From: Saccharomonospora piscinae
GTDB lineage: Bacteria > Actinomycetota > Actinomycetes > Mycobacteriales > Pseudonocardiaceae
Direction of reading: 5' to 3'
Length of the DNA: 64,000 nucleotides
Assembly (NCBI RefSeq): GCF_005862235.1
Contig: NZ_VCEK01000002.1
Span: 434,001 to 498,000, forward strand
This document shows positions 34,666 to 42,133 of this stretch, piece by piece. Below the pieces are notes generated by a model. That model was not told where the DNA came from, searched no databases, and saw only the letters and a program-made list of their open reading frames with translations. The position numbers and the translations under genes were made by a program. Every line of letters begins with the position of its first letter. Positions within the stretch are counted from its first letter, which is position 1.

Positions 34666-35372
34666 CGCTGCACCTTCCCGTCGCGCATCACCACGGTCCT
34701 GGGCAGCGAGTCGGCGAGTTCGCGGTCGTGGGTGACCACGACGACGGCGGCACCCGACTCACGAGCCGCGTCGAGCAGGGCGGCCATGGTCTCCCGGCCG
34801 GTACGGGTGTCGAGTGCCCCGGTGGGTTCGTCGGCGAAGATCACGCTGGGCCGGTGGCCGAGCGCCCTGGCGATGGCCACGCGCTGTGCCTCACCGCCGG
34901 ACAGCTCGCCCGGCAGCCGCTTCTCCTTGCCCGACAAGCCGAGCCTGCCCAGCCACTCCAGCGCGGTCGCCATCGCCGACGGCCGCGACACCCCACTCAG
35001 CAGCATGGGCAGCGCCGCGTTCTCCTGGGCCGTCAGCTCAGCGACCAGCATGCCGGACTGGAAGACGAACCCGAACTCGTCGCGCCGCAGCTCGCTGCGA
35101 CCCGCCTCGCCGAGCTGATCGATGCGCCTGCCGGCGAGCGACACCTCGCCCGCGTCGGCGGGCAGGATTCCGGCGAGGACGTGCAGCAGCGTGCTCTTGC
35201 CGGACCCCGAGGGCCCCACGATCGCGACGGCCTCGCCCTGTCCGATCTCGATGGTGACGCCGTCGAGCGCACGCTGGGTGTCGTAGGTCTTGCTCAGGTC
35301 CCGCCCCGCGAGTACCGGCGGAGCGAGTCCCCCGGCCGGGACGCCGGGGGCGGGAAATTCTGTCTGCGCCAT
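34662..35372 (-). CDS. FtsX-type ABC transporter, ATP-binding protein
   Basis: This 236-residue ATPase is of the MacB/LolD group. Walker A GPSGSGKSTLL (about 54-64), signature LSGGEAQRVAIARAL (about 158), Walker B VIFADEPTGALD (about 180) and the H-loop VVVTHDRELA. The N-terminal ~20 residues are Pro/Gly-rich. It overlaps the permease start by four bases. The neighbouring kinase/regulator pair, transcribed away, probably controls this operon, as in many antimicrobial-peptide modules. Confidence 0.93.
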   Translation of the reverse strand: MAQTEFPAPGVPAGGLAPPVLAGRDLSKTYDTQRALDGVTIEIGQGEAVAIVGPSGSGKSTLLHVLAGILPADAGEVSLAGRRIDQLGEAGRSELRRDEFGFVFQSGMLVAELTAQENAALPMLLSGVSRPSAMATALEWLGRLGLSGKEKRLPGELSGGEAQRVAIARALGHRPSVIFADEPTGALDTRTGRETMAALLDAARESGAAVVVVTHDRELADSLPRTVVMRDGKVQR

Positions 35373-35502
35373 GCACCACAGCGTCCCGGTCGCCGCCCCT
35401 GCTCCACCTCGGACGGACGGCTGCGAACCGCCGCCGCGCCTCGGCCGATCGACCGAGGCGGCACCGGCCGGACGGCCGCCCCCGGGCCGCCTGCCACTGC
35501 TC

Positions 35503-35508
35503 TACCGT
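35503..35508 (+). promoter_or_regulatory. -10 box, leaderless kinase/regulator mRNA
   Basis: TACCGT ends 6 bases before the GTG at 35515; there is no ribosome binding site. It fixes the kinase start well inside the longer open frame. Confidence 0.55.
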
Positions 35509-35514
35509 CGAAGC

Positions 35515-37284
35515 GTGCCCCGCCTGCCTGTTCGTGATGTTCCCGCTGCCGTCCTGCGACGATTCGGCCTGCCCGGCGTCGTGCTGTTCGCGGCGGTGCT
35601 GTGCGATGTGGCCATCATCGCGCCCGCCGCCCTCGACGACACCGGTCCGATCCTGCAGGAGCTGTGGTTGCTGCCGGGCATCGCGGCGCTCACCGCGTGC
35701 GCGCTGTGGGCCGCCACGCGGCCCGCCGCCGCGGCGTTGACCGGGGCCGCGGTGCTGCTGCTGAGCAGTCTGGGGTACTGGTACGGCGGGATCGTGTCGT
35801 ACACGGCACTACTGGACGAGATCACCTTCGCCGAAACGGTCGCCGGGTTGCTGCTGGTCTACCACGTCGTGCTGGCGTTGCCGCCACTGCTGGCGGCATG
35901 CGTGACCAGCGTGCTGGTCGTTTCCACCGTCATCGCCGTGGTGGTACGGACCGATCTCTTCCGCTACCCCCAGCTCATGGGCGCGACGCTGTTCGCGGGC
36001 ACGGTGCTGTTACTGCTCGCCGTGCTCGTCGCCGTGCTCCATCGCCAGCCACGACAGCGCGGCGCCGAGCGCAGCGCGACGGCCACCCTGCTGCGCAAGC
36101 AGTGGCCGCTGGTGGTCGTGCTCGCGGCGTTGCTGTTCCTCGAACTGTTCTACGCCGGCTCCTCGGGGATCTTCAGTCTCGTCGTTCTGCTGTGCTCGTT
36201 CGGGGCGGCGGGCACGGCGTTGCTCGCGCCGCACTCGCCGTTGTGGTCGAGCGGCTTCTACAGCGCGCTCGTCGTGACCTCGGGCGGCATCCTGCGGGTC
36301 ACCGACGCGGGCTCGCGCTACGCCGAGTTCGAGGGACTGCCGATCAGCCAGATCGTGAGCGGCATGGCCGTGGTGGTGTTCGTGGTCCGCTACGGGCCAC
36401 CCCGCCGCACACCGTGGCTGATCGCTCTCCAGTCGGCCGCCGTCGCCGTGGTCGTGGTGGCCCATCTGGGCCCCTACGGCAGGGCCGAGTCGTTCCGGAT
36501 CCTGTTCGTGGCCGCAGCACTGGTGCTGGGCATCTGCGTCGCCCTCGGCATGTTCCTGAGGGCGAGGGACTCCGAACGCGCGCGCGCCGTGGCGACCGCG
36601 GTCGGGGATGCCCAGACCGCCGAGCGGATGGCGCTGGCCAGGGAACTGCACGATGTCGTGGCGCACCACGTCACGGGCATCGTGGTGCAGGCACAGGCGG
36701 CACGGATGCTCGCCGCCCAGAATCCCGCCGTGGTCGTCGACGCACTCGGGCAGATCGAGCAGGCCGGTACCGACGCGATGACCGCCATGCGCAGGCTCGT
36801 CCGGAGCATGCGCGGCGAGGCACCCGCCGGTGCCAGCGAGTTCAGCGAGCAGGCCACCACCGATCTCGCCGCCGATCTACGCAGGCTGGTGACGAACGGG
36901 AACCACGGCGTGCCCACCGAACTGGAGCTGGACCTCGACGGGGTCGGTGCCCTGCCGCCCGAGGTGGCGCGTTCGGCGCTGCGGCTGGTGCAGGAGTCGC
37001 TGACCAACGTGGGCAAGCACGCCGAAGGCGTCACCGGCGCTGCCGTCGCTCTGCGCAGCACCGGCGAGTGGCTGCACCTGCGGGTGAGCGACGACGGACG
37101 GAACTCCGGCGCCGCACCGCGCGGCGACGGCGACGACACGTCCGGATACGGTCTGGTCGGCATGCGCGAACGGGTCGACCTCCTGCGGGGCCGGTTGGTC
37201 GCGGGGCCCCTGGACAAAGGTGGCTGGCAGGTGGAGGCGTGGCTCCCGCTGGCGGGGGACACGGGCAGGAGGGACAGCGAGTGA
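35515..37284 (+). CDS. Sensor histidine kinase, HisKA_3 (NarL-type partner)
   Basis: This 589-residue membrane kinase has an N-terminal sensor domain of about ten to twelve membrane helices (about 15-345) without a large external loop, suggesting sensing within the membrane. The dimerisation/phosphorylation domain has the phospho-His in ARELHDVVAHHVTG (about 376-390). HATPase_c motifs: RLVQESLTNVGKHAEG (N box), VSDDGRNSG (G1) and GYGLVGMRERVDLLRG (G2). The stop overlaps the regulator start (GTGA). Likely input: a compound or envelope stress handled by the divergent FtsX-type exporter. Confidence 0.9.
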   Translation: MPRLPVRDVPAAVLRRFGLPGVVLFAAVLCDVAIIAPAALDDTGPILQELWLLPGIAALTACALWAATRPAAAALTGAAVLLLSSLGYWYGGIVSYTALLDEITFAETVAGLLLVYHVVLALPPLLAACVTSVLVVSTVIAVVVRTDLFRYPQLMGATLFAGTVLLLLAVLVAVLHRQPRQRGAERSATATLLRKQWPLVVVLAALLFLELFYAGSSGIFSLVVLLCSFGAAGTALLAPHSPLWSSGFYSALVVTSGGILRVTDAGSRYAEFEGLPISQIVSGMAVVVFVVRYGPPRRTPWLIALQSAAVAVVVVAHLGPYGRAESFRILFVAAALVLGICVALGMFLRARDSERARAVATAVGDAQTAERMALARELHDVVAHHVTGIVVQAQAARMLAAQNPAVVVDALGQIEQAGTDAMTAMRRLVRSMRGEAPAGASEFSEQATTDLAADLRRLVTNGNHGVPTELELDLDGVGALPPEVARSALRLVQESLTNVGKHAEGVTGAAVALRSTGEWLHLRVSDDGRNSGAAPRGDGDDTSGYGLVGMRERVDLLRGRLVAGPLDKGGWQVEAWLPLAGDTGRRDSE

Positions 37285-37943
37285 TCCGGGTGTTGATCGC
37301 CGACGACCAGAGCATGGTGCGGGCGGGGTTTCGCATGATCCTCGGCGCGCAGGAGGACATGGAGGTCGTGGCCGACGTTCCCGACGGCATCGAGGCCGTG
37401 CGCCGGGCCCGGGAGCTGCGGCCGGACGTGTGCCTGCTCGACATCCGCATGCCGGGCCTCGACGGGCTGGAGGTGACGCGGCAGCTCGCGGGAAGTGACG
37501 TGGCCGACCCGTTGAAGGTCGTGGTCGTCACCACGTTCGACCTCGACGAGTACGTTCACGCGGCCCTGCAGGGGGGAGCGTCGGGATTCCTGCTCAAGGA
37601 CGCGGGCCCCGCGCTGCTGATCGAGGCGGTGCGCGCGGCGGCCCGGGGTGACGCGCTGGTGTCCCCGCAGGTCACCGTGCGGCTGCTCCAGCACTTCGGC
37701 GGCCGGCGCCCCGCGACGCGCAGCGCGCCGGACACCGGTCTGACGGAGCGCGAACTCGACGTCGTGCGCGCCGCCGCGGACGGGCTGACCAACAGCGAGA
37801 TCGGCGCCGAGCTGTTCCTCTCGCTGTCCACCGTGAAGACCCACCTGGCCTCGGTGCAGGCCAAGCTGGGCGTGCGCAACCGCGTGGGCATCGCGGCCTG
37901 GGCCTGGCGCAACGGGATCATGGACCCCGAGTCGTCGGCCTAG
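37281..37943 (+). CDS. Response regulator, NarL/LuxR family
   Basis: This 220-residue regulator has a receiver domain (1-125: acidic pair in IADDQSMVRAG, phospho-Asp in CLLDIRMPGLDG near 54, Thr in VVTTFD near 83, Lys in FLLKDAG near 104) and a LuxR-type HTH (about 150-210: LTERELDVVRAAADGLTNSE, then STVKTHLASVQAKLG). The GTG overlaps the kinase stop by four bases. It should bind DNA as a phosphorylated dimer, probably at the divergent ABC promoter. Confidence 0.94.
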   Translation: MIRVLIADDQSMVRAGFRMILGAQEDMEVVADVPDGIEAVRRARELRPDVCLLDIRMPGLDGLEVTRQLAGSDVADPLKVVVVTTFDLDEYVHAALQGGASGFLLKDAGPALLIEAVRAAARGDALVSPQVTVRLLQHFGGRRPATRSAPDTGLTERELDVVRAAADGLTNSEIGAELFLSLSTVKTHLASVQAKLGVRNRVGIAAWAWRNGIMDPESSA

Positions 37944-37946
37944 GAT
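37941..37946 (+). promoter_or_regulatory. -10 box, leaderless amidohydrolase mRNA
   Basis: TAGGAT, overlapping the response-regulator stop, ends 6 bases before the ATG at 37953. Confidence 0.5.
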
Positions 37947-37952
37947 GGGACT

Positions 37953-39266
37953 ATGACGCTGCGCCTGCGCTCCGCCGTGGTCCTGCCCGCCGACATCGCC
38001 TGCTCGGTGGTGCGTGACGGGGTCGTCGACATCGACGCGCACGGCCGGATCGCCTACTGCGGCCCCGCCGAGGGCGCGCCCACCGGAGCCGACGCGCCGG
38101 CCGAGACCCGCACGCTGGGCGGCATCCTGCTGCCGGGTCTGATCAACGCCCACGCACACAGCCCGATGGTGCTGCTGCGGGGCCTGGGCGGTGATCTGCC
38201 CCTGCTGCGGTGGCTGCGCGAGGTGGTGTGGCCCGCGGAGGCCAAGCTGCGCGGCGACGACGTCGGCGCCGGGATGACGCTCGGCTCGGTGGAGATGCTG
38301 CGCCGGGGTGTCACCACCAGCGCCGAGATGTACTTCCACGCCGATCGCATCGCCGAGAGCGTGCTCGCCACCGGTGCCCGGACGGTGCTCGGCAGCCCGA
38401 TCATCGACCTCCCGGGACACGACTGGCGGGCGATGCTCACCGAGACCGACCGCTGGATCGACGCCGACGGGCTGCGCTTCGGCGCGGGCGACCGGATCGA
38501 GGTGTCCTACGCCCCGCACTCGGCCTACATGCTGCCCGCCGAGGCACTGTCGGCCATCGCCGAGTCCGCCGCCGCGCGGGACGCGCTGGTGCAGATCCAC
38601 GTCGCCGAGGCCGCCGACGAGGACGCCGCCCAGCGCGCCGAGCACGGGTCGGTTCCCGCGCTGCTGCGCAAGTCCGGGCTGCTCGACGGCAGGCTGCTGG
38701 CCGCCCACGCGGTCCACCTGTCCGACGAGGACATCGCCGTACTGGCGGCAGGCGGTGCGGCCGTGGCGCACTGCCCCGGCTCCAACGCCAAGCTCGCCTC
38801 CGGGATCGCCCGGCTGGTCGACCTGCGCGCCGCCTCCGTCGCCGTGGGCCTCGGCACCGACGGGCCCGCCAGCAACGACGACCTCGATCTCTGGGAAGAG
38901 GTGCAGCTCTCGGCGATGCTCGCGCGGCTCGCCACCGGCGACGCGACCGCGATGACGGCCGCCGACGCCCTGCTGCTGGCCACCAGGGGCGGGGCCGACG
39001 CGCTGGGCAGAAGCGACATCGGCGCGCTCGAACCCGGCCGCTGGGCCGACCTCGTCCACGTCGACGTCGACGATCCCGCGTTCGCCACCGGGCTCGACGT
39101 GCCCGACGGGCAACTGCTCGCGAACCTCGTCTGGGCCGCGGGCTCCCGCAGGGTCACCGACGTGTGGGTGGCGGGCCAGACCGTGGTCGCCGACGGCGAA
39201 CCGACCCGCGTGGACCGGGGCAAGGCGCAGGCGGACGTGGCCGAGGCCGCCGCCCGCCTGCGCTGA
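37953..39266 (+). CDS. Amidohydrolase (MTA/SAH deaminase-like)
   Basis: This 437-residue metal-dependent hydrolase of the AMP-deaminase/chlorohydrolase branch has the metal motif NAHAHSPMVLLRG (about 63-75; HxH), a His in VQIHVAEAADED (about 213), a His in LLAAHAVHLSDED (about 250) and the Asp in GLGTDGPASNDDLDLWEE (about 302). These are the features of 5-methylthioadenosine/S-adenosylhomocysteine deaminases; guanine or other aminated ring substrates are alternatives. It may salvage MTA or SAH nucleosides. Convergent with the following ABC operon. Confidence 0.88.
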   Translation: MTLRLRSAVVLPADIACSVVRDGVVDIDAHGRIAYCGPAEGAPTGADAPAETRTLGGILLPGLINAHAHSPMVLLRGLGGDLPLLRWLREVVWPAEAKLRGDDVGAGMTLGSVEMLRRGVTTSAEMYFHADRIAESVLATGARTVLGSPIIDLPGHDWRAMLTETDRWIDADGLRFGAGDRIEVSYAPHSAYMLPAEALSAIAESAAARDALVQIHVAEAADEDAAQRAEHGSVPALLRKSGLLDGRLLAAHAVHLSDEDIAVLAAGGAAVAHCPGSNAKLASGIARLVDLRAASVAVGLGTDGPASNDDLDLWEEVQLSAMLARLATGDATAMTAADALLLATRGGADALGRSDIGALEPGRWADLVHVDVDDPAFATGLDVPDGQLLANLVWAAGSRRVTDVWVAGQTVVADGEPTRVDRGKAQADVAEAAARLR

Positions 39267-39279
39267 TCCCACCCCCGGG

Positions 39280-39978
39280 TCAGGGCACCGCGCGTCGCGT
39301 CGTGAGGTACCCGGCGCCCGCGAACAGCAACGCGAGCAGTGCCGGGTAGCCCGCCAGCAGCGCGAGCGCGGAGTGTTCGGTGAAGAACCGGCCGACCGCG
39401 CCCCACCAGTTCTGCGAATGGATGAGGAAGAGCAGCCCCACCAGGATCGCGCTGAGTCCGATGCCCAACGCCCAGACGCCGTACTGGCCCCAGCGCTTGA
39501 ACACGATGCCGAGCCACACGCCGAAGAACGACAGCAGCATCAGCGGCGCCGCGTAGACGAGCGTCTGGAGCACCGCGTTGTCCTGCGACAGGAACGGCAA
39601 CGCGAAGAACGTGAGATCGAAGCCCCAGCCGTTCGTGGCCGACTCGACGTACTTCAACAGCGTGAGCAGGATGCCGTAGGCCAGCGCCTGACCCACGACC
39701 ACGAGCGCGGTCGCCCCGAAGAACGCCCGGCGGGTCACGGAGAGCCCGACCGCGAACGGGAACATCTGCGTCATCGTCTGGATGTGGGAGATGAGCATCG
39801 TGATGTACAGCGCGGCCAGTGCGCCGGTGGACATTTGGTCGTCGCCGCCGAGGTCGGTGACCAGGTAGGCGATGCCGATGTTGAACAGCAGCACCATGAG
39901 CAGAATCAGCACCGGCAGGGCCAGCACCGCGAACGCGTTGACGAGCTGGATCCTGGCGACGCGCACGAGTTGTCCCAT
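39280..39978 (-). CDS. ABC transporter permease of the GntR-controlled operon
   Basis: This 232-residue membrane protein has six predicted helices (about 14-36, 52-75, 92-116, 130-150, 160-180 and 205-225) and weak similarity to ABC-2 permeases. It overlaps the ATPase stop by one base (TGATG), so it is the membrane partner of that ATPase. Two-gene ABC modules behind a YtrA-type GntR regulator respond to cell-wall antibiotics in Bacillus; the substrate here is unknown. Confidence 0.85.
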   Translation of the reverse strand: MGQLVRVARIQLVNAFAVLALPVLILLMVLLFNIGIAYLVTDLGGDDQMSTGALAALYITMLISHIQTMTQMFPFAVGLSVTRRAFFGATALVVVGQALAYGILLTLLKYVESATNGWGFDLTFFALPFLSQDNAVLQTLVYAAPLMLLSFFGVWLGIVFKRWGQYGVWALGIGLSAILVGLLFLIHSQNWWGAVGRFFTEHSALALLAGYPALLALLFAGAGYLTTRRAVP

Positions 39979-40880
39979 CAGCGGGCCTCCTGACCGTTGC
40001 GAGCACCGGCGAGCGCGGGCTCACCCTGGGCGGACTGGGTTGCACGGATGACGAGCTGCTGCAGCGAGACCGGCTCGACACGCAGGTCGGGGCGCTCCTC
40101 GCCGTCGGGGAACCGGCCCCGCAGCGTCAGGCGTAGCACGCCTCCCAGCTGCTCCCGGTGCAGCTCAACGTGTCCCTCGGCGAACCGCTCGACGGCGCGC
40201 GCGGGGCCGGTGACGGTGACGGCCTGCGAGCGCAGCGACTCGGAGCTGTCGTCCATGAGGATGCGTCCCGAGTCGATCACGACGACGTGTTCGATCATGT
40301 CGGCCACCTCGTCGATGAGGTGGGTCGACAACACGATCGTGCGCGGGTGCTCCGCGTAGTCGGCCAGCAGGCGGTCGTAGAACATCTGGCGGGCCACCGC
40401 GTCCAGGCCGAGGTAGGGCTCGTCGAACAGCGTCAGCGGCGCGCGCGCAGCCAGGCCGATGATGACACCGACGGCCGAGAGCTGACCCCGGGACAGCTTC
40501 TTGATCTGCTGGCCGGTGCGCAGGCGGAACTCGTCGGCGAGCTCGGCGGCGAAGTCGGTGTCCCAGTTCGGGAAGATCAGGCTCGCCGCGTCGAAGGCGT
40601 GGCGCACCCGGAACATGTCCGGGTACTTCTGCGACTCCTTGATGAAGCAGACCTGCCGCAGCACCCCGGCGTTCTCGTAGGGTGACTCACCGAAGACCTC
40701 GATCGTGCCGTCGGTCTGGAAGTCCTGTCCCGTGAGCATGCGCATCACGGTGCTCTTGCCGGCGCCGTTGCGGCCCAGCAGGCCGTGAATGCGGCCCTCG
40801 TGCAGGTCGAAGGACACGTCCTTCACCGCCTCGGTGGAGCCGTAGCGCTTCGTCACCCCTCGCAGGCGTGCCACGGTCAT
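39978..40880 (-). CDS. ABC transporter ATP-binding protein of the GntR-controlled operon
   Basis: This 300-residue ATPase has Walker A GRNGAGKSTVM (about 36-46), a signature of the KKLSRGQLSAVGVIIGLAAR type (about 128-148; SRGQ rather than SGGQ) and Walker B PLTLFDEPYLGLD (about 150). The ~90-residue C-terminal domain is typical of YtrB/EcsA-like ATPases. The ATG overlaps the GntR stop (ATGA), so regulator, ATPase and permease are co-translated. The non-canonical signature serine-arginine is seen in the YtrB group. Confidence 0.9.
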   Translation of the reverse strand: MTVARLRGVTKRYGSTEAVKDVSFDLHEGRIHGLLGRNGAGKSTVMRMLTGQDFQTDGTIEVFGESPYENAGVLRQVCFIKESQKYPDMFRVRHAFDAASLIFPNWDTDFAAELADEFRLRTGQQIKKLSRGQLSAVGVIIGLAARAPLTLFDEPYLGLDAVARQMFYDRLLADYAEHPRTIVLSTHLIDEVADMIEHVVVIDSGRILMDDSSESLRSQAVTVTGPARAVERFAEGHVELHREQLGGVLRLTLRGRFPDGEERPDLRVEPVSLQQLVIRATQSAQGEPALAGARNGQEAR

Positions 40881-41236
40881 GCGTCGTCCCTCCAGGTGTC
40901 GATCATCTTTTTGAGGTCCTCGGCGTCCATCCCGAGCCTGCGGGCCTCCACCAGCAACGGCGCGATGTAGGCCTCGGCGAACGTGGTACGCCGCCGTTCG
41001 AGCAGCGCGTCGCGCGCTCCGGCCGCCACGAACATGCCAACCCCCCTCTTCTTGTAGAGCAGCCCGTCCGCCACGAGCTTGTTGATGCCGTTCGCCGCGG
41101 TGGCCGGGTTGATCCGGTGAAACGCGGCCAGCTCGTTGGTCGACGGCGCCCTGGTCTCCTCGCCCAGCGAGCCGTCGATGATCGAGTCCTCGATCAGCTC
41201 CGCGATCTGCTGGAACAGCGGGCGGCCGTCGTCCAT
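40877..41236 (-). CDS. GntR-family regulator, YtrA type
   Basis: This 119-residue regulator consists of a winged helix (about 5-72: PLFQQIAELIEDSIIDG, APSTNELAAFHRINPATA in part) and a short two-helix C-terminal dimerisation segment (about 75-119), the hallmark of the YtrA subfamily. It heads the operon with the ATPase and permease. A TTGACA promoter with dyads lies upstream, consistent with autorepression. Confidence 0.92.
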   Translation of the reverse strand: MDDGRPLFQQIAELIEDSIIDGSLGEETRAPSTNELAAFHRINPATAANGINKLVADGLLYKKRGVGMFVAAGARDALLERRRTTFAEAYIAPLLVEARRLGMDAEDLKKMIDTWRDDA

Positions 41237-41253
41237 CAGGGCCTCCGCCGGGC

Positions 41254-41317
41254 GAACCAGTGCGTTGGTTCATTAGTCATGTGGGTAACCATGACACCAG
41301 AGCACTGAGCGTGTCAA
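41254..41317 (-). promoter_or_regulatory. GntR operon promoter with two dyads
   Basis: On the minus strand TTGACA (41312-41317), 18 bases and CATGGT (41288-41293) form a promoter. The dyad GTCATG-N8-CATGAC (41276-41295) covers the -10, and a second dyad GAACCA-N6-TGGTTC (41254-41271) lies downstream of the transcription start. Both are operator candidates for the encoded GntR protein. Confidence 0.65.
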
Positions 41318-41329
41318 GCGCGCACGAGA

Positions 41330-41357
41330 AAGGCACCGCCCCACGGGACGGTGCCTT
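41330..41357 (-). terminator. Terminator of the SDR gene
   Basis: AAGGCACCG (41330-41338) pairs with CGGTGCCTT (41349-41357) around a 10-base loop, 33 bases after the SDR stop, followed on the minus strand by TTTCTC. Confidence 0.75.
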
Positions 41358-41390
41358 GTCTGCCTTTTCTGCCTGGTCGAGCCGGTGGAC

Positions 41391-42083
41391 CTACCGCACC
41401 GGCCGGGGGCGGATCGTCAGTTCGGTCAGGTGCGCGTCCGGGCCCGCGTTGACGGCGGTGGCCACGGCCGCGGCCACCGACTCGGGACGCAGGTACTTCT
41501 CGGGCGCGTACTCCCCGCCCTCGTGGCTCACCACGGCCTGCTGCATCTCCGTGTCGGTACGGCCCGGGTACACGCTGGTGACGCGAAGTCCGCCGCTTTC
41601 CTCCTCGGCCCGCAGCGCGTCGGCGTAGGCGCGGACCGCGAACTTGCTCGCCGCGTACGGGCCCCACCCCGCACGGGCGGCCAGTCCCTGACCGGAGTTG
41701 AGAAACACCACGTGCCCCCGCGCGGCCCGCAACAGCGGCAGTGTCAACCGCGTCAGCTCCGCCACGGCCACGAGGTTGACCTCCAGATTCGCGCGCCACA
41801 CCGCCGCCTGCGACTCGGCGACCGAGCCGAGCCGGGCAAGGCCCGCCGAGTGGACGAGCACATCGAGGGAGCCGAGCGCGGAACACGCCTCCCGCAGCGC
41901 GTCCGGGTCGGTGAGGTCCACCGCCCACGGCCGCGCGTGCGGCAGGGCCCGCGCCCGCTCGTGCAGCGCGTCGACGTCCCGGCCGCCGAGCAGCAGCCGA
42001 TGGGTGGGGGCGAGCGCCTCGGCCACGGCCGCGCCGATGCCGCGCGTGGCCCCGGTGACGAGAGCGAGGGGTCGGTCAGCCAT
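41391..42083 (-). CDS. Short-chain dehydrogenase/reductase
   Basis: This 230-residue classical SDR has TGATRGIGAA (about 10-19), the NAG-type turn replaced by HSAGLAR (about 87), an active-site Ser in FLNSGQG (about 135) and YAASK (about 148). A leaderless -10 box fixes the ATG. A single-gene unit with its own terminator. The substrate cannot be predicted. Confidence 0.9.
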   Translation of the reverse strand: MADRPLALVTGATRGIGAAVAEALAPTHRLLLGGRDVDALHERARALPHARPWAVDLTDPDALREACSALGSLDVLVHSAGLARLGSVAESQAAVWRANLEVNLVAVAELTRLTLPLLRAARGHVVFLNSGQGLAARAGWGPYAASKFAVRAYADALRAEEESGGLRVTSVYPGRTDTEMQQAVVSHEGGEYAPEKYLRPESVAAAVATAVNAGPDAHLTELTIRPRPVR

Positions 42084-42089
42084 AAGTCC

Positions 42090-42095
42090 ACGGTA
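42090..42095 (-). promoter_or_regulatory. -10 box, leaderless SDR mRNA
   Basis: TACCGT on the minus strand ends 6 bases before the ATG at 42083. Confidence 0.5.
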
Positions 42096-42133
42096 GACGC
42101 GGGACCGGCCGACCCCTCGCGCGGTCGGGACCG

